A stretch of 57,434 bases of DNA from CAZVWV01 sp964631745 (GTDB taxonomy: Bacteria > Bdellovibrionota_C > UBA2361 > JBGSMV01), in assembly GCA_964631745.1 (NCBI GenBank), contig CAZVWV010000003.1:1-57434 (forward strand), read 5' to 3'. Both the position numbers and the translations under genes were made by a program. Each line of letters starts with the position of its first letter. Positions within the stretch are counted from its first letter, which is position 1. Shown here piece by piece: positions 44,643-53,530 of the stretch. A model generated the notes under the pieces. The model had not been told where the DNA came from. It did not search any database and was given only the letters and a program-made list of their open reading frames with translations.

Positions 44643-44688
44643 CCTAGAAAAAGCAGCTCTCACGCAGTGCGACTAAAAGCAGAGCGGC

Positions 44689-45468
44689 CTAAATTAACCC
44701 CACACCCGAAATCTTCGACAATACCCAGTCGATAGCGGGGCCGTTTTGCATATTAGAAAAAACATTAATAGTACCGGCCTCACAAGTAGCAGTAGTGCCG
44801 CCCACAATCACGCCCACAATTCCCCAAAAGCCGTCCGGATTTTGCGCTAGCACCGGCCCGCCGGAATCACCTTCGCAACCGCCTGAGCCGCCTTGAATTC
44901 TGACTGCGGCGATCACTTCAGAGTCAAGATCCACCACTGACATATCGGCGCGGCTTGGTCCAAGATTGGGATCGCGCTCTGGATTTGATAAACCGCTATC
45001 ATTGGCGCCGTATCCCATCAGCACTATATCATCTCCGATCGAAACGCTCTGAGTTACATAAAAAGGAATTGGCGTGATGTCGTTTTGGGGGGCGATATAA
45101 AATATCCCCACGTCTACCTGAGCGGGGTCGCCAGTATACGAAGGATGCCGCACCCTACCCGTAACTTGAACCTCGCGGCTACCTAATTTAATTACGGCGT
45201 CTGAAGGAATGCCCTCAACGCAGTGAGCGGCGCTCAGCACAGCGTTGGGCGCTATCAGCGTTCCTGAGCACACAGCCGCCAACTGTCCGGCTATTCGCCC
45301 CTCAATTAAGGCCACGGGCCCGTCTCCGTTGGGGCAGTCGATACCGCCGGTAATCTTAAGGGAACAGCTCCCGCTAAGTTGCCCCGAGCCTGAATCGTTA
45401 CTGTCACTGGAGCTGTTGGTGCAGCCTGCCAAAGCTAGAGTTAGTAAGATAACCAGGGGTATTCGCAT
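44689..45468 (-). CDS. Lipoprotein trypsin-like serine protease
   Basis: A 259-residue S1-family protease. I start it at the ATG at 45468, because MRIPLVILLTLALAGC is a textbook lipoprotein signal (lipobox LAGC) with a GGGAGAGAAGG ribosome site ahead of it; a longer frame adds 16 unlikely residues. The catalytic triad is visible: His in LSAAHC, Asp in DVGIFYI, Ser in GDSGGPVL. A Ser/Gly-rich linker follows the lipid anchor. Presumably a surface or periplasmic protease. Confidence 0.88.
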   Translation of the reverse strand: MRIPLVILLTLALAGCTNSSSDSNDSGSGQLSGSCSLKITGGIDCPNGDGPVALIEGRIAGQLAAVCSGTLIAPNAVLSAAHCVEGIPSDAVIKLGSREVQVTGRVRHPSYTGDPAQVDVGIFYIAPQNDITPIPFYVTQSVSIGDDIVLMGYGANDSGLSNPERDPNLGPSRADMSVVDLDSEVIAAVRIQGGSGGCEGDSGGPVLAQNPDGFWGIVGVIVGGTTATCEAGTINVFSNMQNGPAIDWVLSKISGVGLI

Positions 45469-45551
45469 GCCTTCTCTCCCAATAAGTGGAAAACGTGTAA
45501 GTGTCGAGCTAAGCATATTCCGGTTACTACAAATCAGAAAGCCCGGATTTC

Positions 45552-46118
45552 TTATTGGCGCGGAATTATATTAGATCCGGAACCTAGCGCGTCGCGGGAA
45601 TCCCGCTCACCGTTTGAGTTATAAGCTCGAATCTCCGGAGCGTGATCTGAGCGCACAATGGCGGTGAATTGAAACCGGGAAAGTTCCGGGGTTGTGCATA
45701 TATTAATATTCTGAACTTTCTTTCCATCCTCAAAGAGACCTGCATCTACTAGACAGATTCCTTCTACGGTTCCAGTGACTTTAAATCGGCGCGCTGACAG
45801 GCTCCCAAGTCTTTTAGTGCTAATAATATCAACGTGCGGCGGAGCAAGGTAAGAGTTACCGGCCCTACAGATGCGATTATCGATTATGATGCGATTCCTG
45901 TCGTGCCAGTCGCGGCGCGGATGCGGTGGGCCAGAATAAACAGTGATCTGCGGGGCAGGGGTGATAAACTGCGAGGGCCAGGTGCGGTTTGAGGAGTTGA
46001 ACCGGGGCGGGCCGCCAAAATGATCATCGGCCCAGAGTGGGGCTTCCCAATAGAGATGGGTGATAAAGGTCGACAATATCAGTAAGCTGCGAAAGATTGT
46101 GAAAATCACGCGTTGCAT
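45552..46118 (-). CDS. Hypothetical secreted protein
   Basis: A 188-residue protein with a signal peptide (VIFTIFRSLLILSTFITHLYW, cleavage probably after WA-D near 32). The mature part has a Pro/Arg-rich stretch, then a beta-rich domain with three cysteines (RICRAG, GICLVD, NICTTP). Shares strand with the downstream protease 83 bp away and may be co-transcribed with it. Family not recognised. Confidence 0.6.
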   Translation of the reverse strand: MQRVIFTIFRSLLILSTFITHLYWEAPLWADDHFGGPPRFNSSNRTWPSQFITPAPQITVYSGPPHPRRDWHDRNRIIIDNRICRAGNSYLAPPHVDIISTKRLGSLSARRFKVTGTVEGICLVDAGLFEDGKKVQNINICTTPELSRFQFTAIVRSDHAPEIRAYNSNGERDSRDALGSGSNIIPRQ

Positions 46119-46191
46119 GACTAAATTCTAGCCTAGCCCGCCGGAAAGTACTAGTTTGGAATAGACTGCTAAAACCCACGGATGAGGACGA

Positions 46192-47022
46192 ATGTATATA
46201 CTTGAAGAACACCCGGATTGTATCTCGCTTACGCTCAAGAATTTAAGCGCAGTTTCGATGCAGATTGCCGCCTCAGTTAGCCCCGCTTGTGCAGCGCTCA
46301 AGATTACTGCTGGTCAAGAGATCCTTTGCGCCGATGGCATACCGGCAACTAAAATTTACAGATTAGTTGATGGCGCTCTTAAGCATAAGGTCGCAGGAAA
46401 GCCGCTCTTTATATACGAAGCAGGTGATTTTCTTGGCTTAGAAAGCCTATCATCTATGGCGCTGCCAGATCTAAGAACAGATTTCGCAGTTACAGTGGAT
46501 GAGTACGATTCTCAGTCGATAAAGAAAAAGATCGAAGAAGACCCGAACTTCGCGGCCCAAATCCTTCGATACCACGCGCTGCGGGCGGAACTGGCCGAGC
46601 GGATGCTCTCGCATAAACTTGCGGCCGAAATGGATGAGCATGCGCCCCTCATAAAACACTTCGAAGTGGGGCAGGTTATTGTGAGGGAAGGGGAGGAATC
46701 TAGCGATGTACTGAATTTATTGGAGGGCAGCGCCGATGTGTTTTTAGCCGGAGTTAAAATCGGCGAGATCGGACAAGATGAAATCTTCGGCGCGATCGCC
46801 TCACTTTGCAATAAGCCAAGAACCGCCACCGTAATAGCAAGAACTCGCTGCGTGGTGTTACAGCTAAAGGCAGAAGAGTTTAAATCTCTAATTGAGCACC
46901 GGCCCCAGGCGGTCTTAAGGCTCTTAGAAAACTTAGCCAACACAATAATAAATTTGAATGAGCGCGTGGTCGCAGCGGAAAAAGGAGAGGGGGGGCCGGG
47001 CCGAGGAGCGTTGTTCCGGTAA
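46192..47022 (+). CDS. Protein with cyclic-nucleotide-binding folds
   Basis: A 276-residue protein with two cNMP-binding-like barrels. The second (about 150-250) is clear: FEVGQVIVREGEESSDVLNLLEGSADVFL, GEIGQDEIFGAIASLCNKPRTATVIA. The first (about 30-105) is weaker: ITAGQEILCADGIPATKIYRLVDGALK. The phosphate-binding cassette lacks the usual Arg-x-Ala, and there is no HTH, so it may bind another ligand or act as a protein-interaction module. It ends 130 bp before the second miniature element. Confidence 0.75.
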   Translation: MYILEEHPDCISLTLKNLSAVSMQIAASVSPACAALKITAGQEILCADGIPATKIYRLVDGALKHKVAGKPLFIYEAGDFLGLESLSSMALPDLRTDFAVTVDEYDSQSIKKKIEEDPNFAAQILRYHALRAELAERMLSHKLAAEMDEHAPLIKHFEVGQVIVREGEESSDVLNLLEGSADVFLAGVKIGEIGQDEIFGAIASLCNKPRTATVIARTRCVVLQLKAEEFKSLIEHRPQAVLRLLENLANTIINLNERVVAAEKGEGGPGRGALFR

Positions 47023-47138
47023 CGGCGCGTGCGCCCAGAGCTTCAAAACAGCTAGATCAAAAAGGTCTGCTGAAAGACCGTATCTGGTCATCGCCGGGTT
47101 CAATAACTAGCTGATTGCATTATGTAATTAATGGTGTC

Positions 47139-47366
47139 GCGCACCCGGATCATGCGTGTCCGGTAGAAAGGTGGCGGTGATGCCGTAAATTCTTGATTTA
47201 AAAAGGGAAAACAGGAATTTGTAGTTTCCGCGATTTGAATTTAACCACGGAGAACACGGAGGTCACGGAGAGAGAAATTCTCAATATTTTCTCCGTGTTC
47301 CCCGTGGCCTCCGTGGTTAAAGACCCAAATTACAATGTCTTACCGGACAGCAGCGCACCCGGATCA
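47139..47366. mobile_element. 200-bp miniature element, copy B, with perfect target duplication
   Basis: Element 47153-47352, inverted relative to 38362-38561 and identical to it. It is flanked by a perfect 14-bp direct repeat, GCGCACCCGGATCA, at 47139-47152 and 47353-47366. Ends carry TGTCCGGTA inverted repeats. The internal hairpin spans 47240-47321. The element, rather than the whole 38-47 kb block, moved: each copy has its own target duplication. The rest of 47023-47422 has no gene. Confidence 0.9.
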
Positions 47367-47376
47367 CAGTAAGACT

Positions 47377-47415
47377 TTTATAATAGACAAAATACCTGTT
47401 TTTAGCCATTATAAA
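47377..47415 (+). promoter_or_regulatory. Promoter-overlapping inverted repeat of the fourth ATPase
   Basis: TTTATAAT (47377-47384) and ATTATAAA (47408-47415) form an 8-bp perfect inverted repeat with a 23-nt spacer, 7 bp before the ATG. The left arm contains a consensus -10 box TATAAT (47379-47384), without a good -35. Another case of a palindrome at the start of a DUF4143 ATPase gene. Confidence 0.45.
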
Positions 47416-47422
47416 TATATTA

Positions 47423-48655
47423 ATGGATAACCTTCTCCAAACACTTCACCTACAGAGCTTAGAAAAGGAACGCCTGCTCGGTTTGACGGTTTTTGAAAGG
47501 CATGTAAAGCCTAACTTTATAAAGCTGCTGCCACTAAACCTAATTAAAGTAATTCTAGGGCCACGCCGTTCGGGTAAATCGACTCTAGCCATAGATGCGT
47601 TGCGCACGACTGACTTTTTCTATCTGAACTTTGAAGATGAAAATCTAATTAATATAAATGGCGATGATCTGATCAAGGCGATCGATCGAGAATATAACAA
47701 TCCGAAACTCCTGCTCTTAGATGAAATTCAAAACTTTGCCCATTGGGAGATGTTTTTAAATAAGCTCCAGCGTCGTGGCAAGAACCTAGTAATTACAGGC
47801 TCTAATTCCAAGCTTTTGTCTGGGGAAATGGCTACTTCATTAGGTGGTCGAACGCTAAATTTTGAGGTCCTACCTTTTGGCTTTAAAGAGATTGGTGGCG
47901 TCTGGGAAAATAAGATGCCCAAATCTGAAATCCTTAAGACATTTTTGATTAATGGAGGATTTCCTGAATTCGCCACCAACTTTCCAAATATTCCGAGTGT
48001 CTATCTAAAGAACCTGCTCGACACGACATTGCTTAAGGATGTGATCAACCGACACAAAATCAGAAAGACCACCGATATAGCCGATTTTCTAGCACTACTT
48101 ATAACTTCGATGTCATGCCCGTTTACCTTAAACAGCGCCAGAAAGGGCCTAGTGGGTGCAACCAGTCCCACCACCTTGAAAAAATATTTCGGCTTTCTGG
48201 AGGAAGCCTATATTGTGTTTCAACTCCAACGGTTTTCGTTTAAGACTAAAGAGCGAATCAACGCCCCGCGCAAGATTTATGTGATTGACAATGGTTTAGT
48301 GGTCGCAAAACTTGGCAATTGGTTTGGTTTGGAAACTAGATTATTTGAAAATCTGGCTTTTCTTGAAATTTATCGCCAAGGCTTGACACCAAATTTAGAC
48401 TTATTCTATTACCAGACTAAAAACAATCGCGAGATAGATTTCATTATAAAAGAGGGCAACAAAATTAAGAAGCTAATTCAAATTAGCTTTGATATCAGCG
48501 CACCAACTACCAAGGAGCGCGAATTCGACGCGCTAATTGAAGCATCGCAGGAGTTAGCTTGCGACGATTTAGTAGTCGTAACTTTCGCTGACAAGCGAGT
48601 CGAGTCGTACCACGGCAAGACGATTAAGGTCATCGGTATAGACGACCTGGCCTGA
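47423..48655 (+). CDS. AAA ATPase with C-terminal DUF4143 domain
   Basis: A 410-residue ATPase: Walker A GPRRSGKST, Walker B LLLLDEIQNFAHW, sensor LVITGSNSKLL, then GRTLNFEVLPFGFKE. In the C-terminal domain REIDFIIKEG is present but the following strand reads LIQISFDI, so the Lys of the nuclease-like ExK motif is absent, as in another branch of the family. It is a third subtype in the window. Monocistronic, next to the miniature element B. Confidence 0.86.
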   Translation: MDNLLQTLHLQSLEKERLLGLTVFERHVKPNFIKLLPLNLIKVILGPRRSGKSTLAIDALRTTDFFYLNFEDENLININGDDLIKAIDREYNNPKLLLLDEIQNFAHWEMFLNKLQRRGKNLVITGSNSKLLSGEMATSLGGRTLNFEVLPFGFKEIGGVWENKMPKSEILKTFLINGGFPEFATNFPNIPSVYLKNLLDTTLLKDVINRHKIRKTTDIADFLALLITSMSCPFTLNSARKGLVGATSPTTLKKYFGFLEEAYIVFQLQRFSFKTKERINAPRKIYVIDNGLVVAKLGNWFGLETRLFENLAFLEIYRQGLTPNLDLFYYQTKNNREIDFIIKEGNKIKKLIQISFDISAPTTKEREFDALIEASQELACDDLVVVTFADKRVESYHGKTIKVIGIDDLA

Positions 48656-48738
48656 CTATCGCAGGCCTTCAGTCCGGCCCTGAGCGTAGATCCGAATCTA
48701 GAAAGGTTAGCCTTCCTGAAGGATGCCGAAATGGTTGT

Positions 48739-50310
48739 CTAAGTAGACTGCGGCGAGAGAGCCAGGGCTACCTCGATAAATTGCACAACGGCGCGCGGGT
48801 TGTTAAACCCCATGCAAACCCGGCCTGGAACGCTATGCGAAGAGGGGGCGGGTGCAAATTCAGGGAAACGCGGCGTTTCTGGTGGCGGATATAAATCATT
48901 GCCGCCCAGAAGGATTCCTGCATTTTGCAGAGCTTCCTTTGAGTTTGCATCTGGAAGATCGACCGCGATCTTATAGCTCGGTGTGGCAGATAAACTATCT
49001 GCAGAGAAAGTAAATTTAATACCAGAGCTTTCATCTCGCGCGCTAAATGAAGTGCGCTTACCATCGAGTGCTAAACCGAAACCCATGGCGTGTAAGCGAT
49101 TCGCAATCTCCGACGAGATTGGCCCGACCGGCATGCCAGCGTCCGGAGTTAATCCGTGACGCCGCAGGGCTGCTTCTTCGTGCGAAAATTTGCTTGATGC
49201 AGCTTGGAAAGAGATCGCTTGCAGCGTGAGCTTAAAACGCTCTGCAACCGCACACCAGAACTCAGCGCCGTTTGCAACTATTTTTGGCAAGCGCTCGATC
49301 GTTCCGCCAGGGGGACATATTGGAAACTCAAGGTCAAATGAGCCGATCTTGAAGCCATCGCCACCCCTATCAAAGTTTGGAACTGTAGTGCTAATCGCAA
49401 ACGAGCGGTCGTTCGAGGTGGCACAGAGTACATAGTCTGCCGCTTTATCATCCCCGGTTTGAGACCGCGAAATTAATACATCCCCTTGAAAATTAACCCT
49501 AAACCCCATATCTCGTGAGCCACTTGAAACTATACAGTTGCGCAGCAACCAGGCCTCCGTACCCGCCTGTAAACCCTTCTTATCCCCAATTTCTCCAGAA
49601 TAGCGAGAGACGGACCTAAAAGGATCGAAAGGGTCAAAGGTCGGAATAGCAATGGAGACGCCAGCAGGAGCAAATCCACGCTCAATGCGCTGCATCCAGT
49701 CTTCGTGGGCCCATCTCGGATTTACCGAAACACAAATAGGCAAATATGGCTTTGCAAATCCTTCACCCTTGCACAGGACAGCCTTGGTACTAGGTTCGAG
49801 ATCTATCCCTTGAAGCGTTGCCAAGCTTTCAATACGCTTAACAGAATAAGCAGCGCTAAGCCCCACTTCTTCCTTCTGTAGATGATACACTTGACCGTAG
49901 CACTGAAACGATACTCGACTAGTTTCCGGCGCGTTAGAGGCATCAGCGACAAATCGCAACGGTTCAATCTCGAAGCCGTGATACTTTTGTATCCCGTCAT
50001 ATTCCTCAAGCCCACGAATCAAAGCCCCATGGGCGCAAGAGACCTCAGAGATATTTCCTGAGCGCTCGCTAATTCGTATTTTGATTGGCCCGTGAACAAC
50101 CATTGTCCGATTGGGATGGCCGCTTACCGTAATAGAGCTATTCGCTTTCAAGTTCTCAAGGAGATCGCCTGGCGCCGTTGCCTGAACAAATGTCAAGTCG
50201 CGATAATCCAAAATCCGTTCAAGTGCTGGATCAAGCGCAGCCCGAGGTGGCTGGCTGGGTTGGCTGCCAGAGGCAGGCTCTCTGCCCGGCCCGGAATCAA
50301 AACTTGTCAT
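48739..50310 (-). CDS. Large hypothetical protein
   Basis: A 523-residue protein with a Ser/Pro/Gly-rich N-terminus (about 1-28) and an otherwise beta-rich sequence with no signal peptide or membrane segment. Repeated aromatic/hydrophobic alternation (ISVVKL-like strands) suggests beta sandwiches; PDAGMPVGPISSEIANRLHAMGFGLAL near 400 could be a small helical unit. No family recognised. It diverges from the gene at 50740, sharing a 429-bp intergenic region. Confidence 0.55.
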   Translation of the reverse strand: MTSFDSGPGREPASGSQPSQPPRAALDPALERILDYRDLTFVQATAPGDLLENLKANSSITVSGHPNRTMVVHGPIKIRISERSGNISEVSCAHGALIRGLEEYDGIQKYHGFEIEPLRFVADASNAPETSRVSFQCYGQVYHLQKEEVGLSAAYSVKRIESLATLQGIDLEPSTKAVLCKGEGFAKPYLPICVSVNPRWAHEDWMQRIERGFAPAGVSIAIPTFDPFDPFRSVSRYSGEIGDKKGLQAGTEAWLLRNCIVSSGSRDMGFRVNFQGDVLISRSQTGDDKAADYVLCATSNDRSFAISTTVPNFDRGGDGFKIGSFDLEFPICPPGGTIERLPKIVANGAEFWCAVAERFKLTLQAISFQAASSKFSHEEAALRRHGLTPDAGMPVGPISSEIANRLHAMGFGLALDGKRTSFSARDESSGIKFTFSADSLSATPSYKIAVDLPDANSKEALQNAGILLGGNDLYPPPETPRFPEFAPAPSSHSVPGRVCMGFNNPRAVVQFIEVALALSPQST

Positions 50311-50739
50311 GCTCGTAGACCTTTCAAATATTTACTAGCTATCTAGTTATGCCGCAAATCTCGAAAATGTGACTAATTTTCAAAATATTCCCAGTGTTTA
50401 AGTTTGGCTCTTACCGCACACCTTCCAAGCCACTCCTATAACGCTTTTAAGGTGCGTTTGAAAGAGTTAGCTGGGGTCAGCTAAATGCTCAAAAACTCCG
50501 AGCGAAGCCGCCACCGTTTCGCAATTATCCGTACGCTACACCAAGGAGCGCTTGCCGCAGCGCGGCAGACCCTGCCGATCACAACGGAGGAACATGTTAT
50601 TCATGAACCGTGCCGTATTTTCCTCTCGCCCGGAGCCTTAGAGCGACCATAAATTTTTGACTCAGTTCTCGAATCCGATTAATATCCTTAGGGATTTAAA
50701 TCTCTGAATCTCAAGTCTTTGTAGTTTGCAGTACAGCCC
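50311..50739. other. Divergent intergenic region with two short palindromes
   Basis: TTAGCTG (50467-50473) and CAGCTAA (50478-50484) form a perfect 7-bp inverted repeat, an operator candidate for the divergent pair. TGCCGC (50553-50558) and GCGGCA (50562-50567) form a small stem. I see no gene or mobile-element ends in the region. Confidence 0.4.
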
Positions 50740-52404
50740 ATGAGAACTGGACCTAATAATCCTAGAAATATCCTCGAATTGGCGGCCTCCCCCGCGGTGC
50801 CAGATCGTATTTCCGTAGTTAAGCTTGAGCAACCAACCTTTTTGGTACCGGGCTCCGTGGAGCTACTGGGACTTTGCCATACGATTGACTGCCAAGCGGG
50901 CGCGGACCCTTTTCTGGACCCAGATCAATGGCCAATTAGTGAGGATGAAAAAGCAGGCTACCTAATAGCTATGGAGCGGGAGCGTGGGCGCTGGCAGGGA
51001 CATGATAAGGTTCGTGAGGCATTGGAAAGCTTGGATCAGTTGCTTTTAGAGGGCGCGACATCTCTCACGGTGTTGGGTGCTGCCGAAAGGGCTTTGAATG
51101 CAATTGCAGTTTACGAATCCAAGGTCCCTGGAAAATTCGGAATGGTACCGATACGAGCAGGACTAGACGAGCTTCAATTTATTGATGGAGTTTGCCGCGG
51201 ACGTGCGATTGAAGTGCCAATGCTACGCTACCTTGAATTCGCTAAAGCAGGGGAGCAAGATCTCGAACGGCTCCGTTTCTCAATGGTGACCGGTGTTTGC
51301 GCGGCGGCGCTCTCTTCACCGGACCCAAGTAATCCTCTTGGATTACTGCTACTTCAACTGCGTTCGCCTGAATTTAACTATCCGTACGGTGGCGTAGCGG
51401 GAGCCGGGATTGCAGGATATTTAAGTGTGGCGCGCGAGAAGGGCGGAAGAAGCGATCTGGAGCGGTATCTGCGAGAGCTTGATGGCGAACGAGAGGGGAT
51501 TCTTGATATCACTAATGATCTTGTCTTTGGGCACATAGGCCGAGAGGGCCGAGAAGAGATGGGCCTCCCAGCCAATACAATCGATAGAGTAAATTCGCGT
51601 ATTCTTGGCGTAGTAAAGGACCTCGCCGCGCCGCACTTTGAAATCGGAGTGGAAGTGCGCTTGCCATTCGAGTTCGCACGCCACGCTCGCATGGGAGCGC
51701 ATCATTCCTTGCGGCTTCTACGAGAGCGCCAACATCCCCACGATTTTGGCGAGCATTTTGTTGGTATCCCGCCCACCCCCCGTAATGTTCTAACCCTTGC
51801 GCAAAAGGGTCCACCCATGCCGCCGACCCATTTAGCTACTTATGTTATCTGGGCCTATACGCGGACGGCAGAGTTTGCTGGTGAGAAAGCTGCCAGAGGA
51901 TTTTTGAAAGACGCCGAAGAGGGCGCGCTATCTAATTTTGAAAACTTTCGACAATCAGTTGAGAAATTTTACCAAGATACGCCAGAAAAATACCTTCAGG
52001 TCGGTAAACACGATCGCTCCAAACTTACTCAGTTCCGGGCCCAGCAGATGACCGAGTCCAGGGGCGTGGAAGTTGATTTCATTTCAAAAATGGCGGAGAT
52101 CCCCGATGGGCATCACATCAAGGATGTCTGGGAATGGTTGCTTCAAGCGAAGCAAAGAGGCGTAGTTAAAGAATCTGAATTACAGGGCCACGCCGAAATC
52201 GCTTGGGCGATGTGGAACAAAGTAGTCCATTCCCCCAACCCTTATGGCGGGTATGATCCAAGGCGTATCCCGGAGGAGCAGGGACTCCTTCCTCAACGAG
52301 AAGCCATCGAGTGCTTAGTTGACGAATTTAACCAGGGCAACCAAGGTCGCTTCGACTGGGGCACTGTCGAGCTCATGAAAGAAGAAGCAGTCAAGCTCGC
52401 CTGA
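50740..52404 (+). CDS. Large hypothetical protein
   Basis: A 554-residue, largely helical protein with no signal or membrane segment. Conserved-looking stretches include PYGGVAGAGIAGYLSVAREKG, MGAHHSLRLLRERQHPHDFGEHFVG and GHHIKDVWEWLLQAKQRG; the His-rich part could bind a metal, but I do not recognise a motif. Start taken at ATG 50740 without a clear ribosome site. It shares its large, cytosolic, family-less character with the divergent gene at 48739. Confidence 0.55.
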   Translation: MRTGPNNPRNILELAASPAVPDRISVVKLEQPTFLVPGSVELLGLCHTIDCQAGADPFLDPDQWPISEDEKAGYLIAMERERGRWQGHDKVREALESLDQLLLEGATSLTVLGAAERALNAIAVYESKVPGKFGMVPIRAGLDELQFIDGVCRGRAIEVPMLRYLEFAKAGEQDLERLRFSMVTGVCAAALSSPDPSNPLGLLLLQLRSPEFNYPYGGVAGAGIAGYLSVAREKGGRSDLERYLRELDGEREGILDITNDLVFGHIGREGREEMGLPANTIDRVNSRILGVVKDLAAPHFEIGVEVRLPFEFARHARMGAHHSLRLLRERQHPHDFGEHFVGIPPTPRNVLTLAQKGPPMPPTHLATYVIWAYTRTAEFAGEKAARGFLKDAEEGALSNFENFRQSVEKFYQDTPEKYLQVGKHDRSKLTQFRAQQMTESRGVEVDFISKMAEIPDGHHIKDVWEWLLQAKQRGVVKESELQGHAEIAWAMWNKVVHSPNPYGGYDPRRIPEEQGLLPQREAIECLVDEFNQGNQGRFDWGTVELMKEEAVKLA

Positions 52405-52681
52405 CGGGCTGGAGAAAGTTTTGAGAGAAAGTCTCTAGAAATACTTAGAATTATCTAAATTTTTGATATTTGCTAAAACGCGCTTGGTCTCTGAGGCGAA
52501 AAGTATTGGGTATCCCGATATTCAAACGCAGTATAAATGAAAGTAATGTTAGGGTGGCGTAGGAAAGCAAGGTGCGCCAGTTCTTTTAACCAGCCGTTCT
52601 TGACCTGCTCATATGTTTTGCTCTGTGGAAGAAATACTTTGGTTGTATTGGGCGTTCGAGTTGATTATCTAAATTGGTATT

Positions 52682-52952
52682 CATAATTCGTATCCGTTCA
52701 CGGGGCACAAAGATCGCGAGGAACTGAAAGGTCTATACAGCCCCTATTAAGGGGCCGATTTGTACTCAAATCGGGGGTGGAAAAAACTAACCGTCAAAGG
52801 AGGCTGACGCGAAACGTTGAGCGTCAGATTCCTCTTTATGCAGAAAAACAGTAAACCCGATCAGGGTTTTCCATCCGAACCGGCAGAATTACCGCGTTAT
52901 AACTAACTGATCTCACCCCACTTTATCACCCCCTGAACGGTTACCATAATTC
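52682..52952. mobile_element. IS66-type miniature element (255 bp) with 8-bp target duplication
   Basis: Element 52690-52944 has ends GTATCCGTTCACGGGG and, read inward from the right, GTAACCGTTCAGGGGG (14 of 16 match). It is flanked by the perfect 8-bp direct repeat CATAATTC (52682-52689, 52945-52952). IS66 elements have ends starting GTAA and make 8-bp duplications. Inside are four stem-loops in a row: 52740-52755, 52755-52774, 52800-52834 and 52853-52869. No transposase. The remaining parts of 52405-53084 are AT-rich and hold nothing else I can call. Confidence 0.82.
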
Positions 52953-53052
52953 CTGGAATCACAAATGCTTAAATTGGCCATAAGGCTCGGATAGTCTTAT
53001 GTTTTTCAATAAATAGCCACTTGAGCTCTCTTTAAGATTGCTACAATATGTA

Positions 53053-53073
53053 TCATATGTTACACTCATATGT
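53053..53073 (+). promoter_or_regulatory. Direct-repeat operator candidate of the toxin-antitoxin pair
   Basis: TCATATGT occurs at 53053-53060 and again at 53066-53073, a 13-bp period, 12 bp before the toxin ATG. Each contains the palindrome CATATG. The HTH part of the downstream antitoxin could bind here to autoregulate. No convincing -35/-10 pair is seen. Confidence 0.4.
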
Positions 53074-53084
53074 AAAAAAAATCG

Positions 53085-53504
53085 ATGTCTAGGCCTACCC
53101 TTAAGGAACTGGACAAGAAGCTTCGTGAAGCGCGGCGAATTCTGACTGATGAACCGTCTGCTGTTGTGATCATTGATCGACTAAAGTGGACTGCGGAGTG
53201 GGAGAGGCTGCTGAGGTACATAGCGCTCCCACCGGAATGTGGAGCGCTATGGGAAGACAAACTAAAGATCGTTCTTGTCTGTTTTGCAGAAATGAAAGCC
53301 GCAGATCACTTCTGGCGTGGGCACAGGTCTTTTTGTGTAGAGCGTGGATTTGAGAGCGTTGAGCTGTGGGAATTTAAGTGGGTGTCGAGCGCTTGGAATG
53401 GGAAGAAATTGTACACTAAATTTGGTTTTAAAAACGGCAAGCTTTGCTTTCTTTCCTTTCACCCAGATGAGCCGGAAAGAAGCAAAGTACGAAAAGCGCC
53501 TTAG
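53085..53504 (+). CDS. Putative toxin (PanT position) of a Panacea-type system
   Basis: A 139-residue protein with a helical N-terminus (LKELDKKLREARRILTDEP) and an aromatic-rich, mixed C-terminus (ADHFWRGHRSFCVERGF; VELWEFKWVSSAWNGKKLYTKFGF). I do not recognise a RelE, MqsR or Fic motif. Its size and place, 26 nt before a gene with MqsA-like and Panacea domains, make it the likely toxin of the pair. Panacea antitoxins are known to partner many unrelated toxins, so an unfamiliar one is expected. Mechanism unknown. Confidence 0.6.
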   Translation: MSRPTLKELDKKLREARRILTDEPSAVVIIDRLKWTAEWERLLRYIALPPECGALWEDKLKIVLVCFAEMKAADHFWRGHRSFCVERGFESVELWEFKWVSSAWNGKKLYTKFGFKNGKLCFLSFHPDEPERSKVRKAP

Positions 53505-53530
53505 GTTTTGGCGATATTAGGAGGAATGTT

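Noticed and set aside
38361..47353. The 8.6-kb block between the inverted 200-bp elements as a composite transposon
   Set aside because: Each 200-bp copy has its own 14-bp target duplication, so they inserted separately; the block contains ordinary genes and no transposase.
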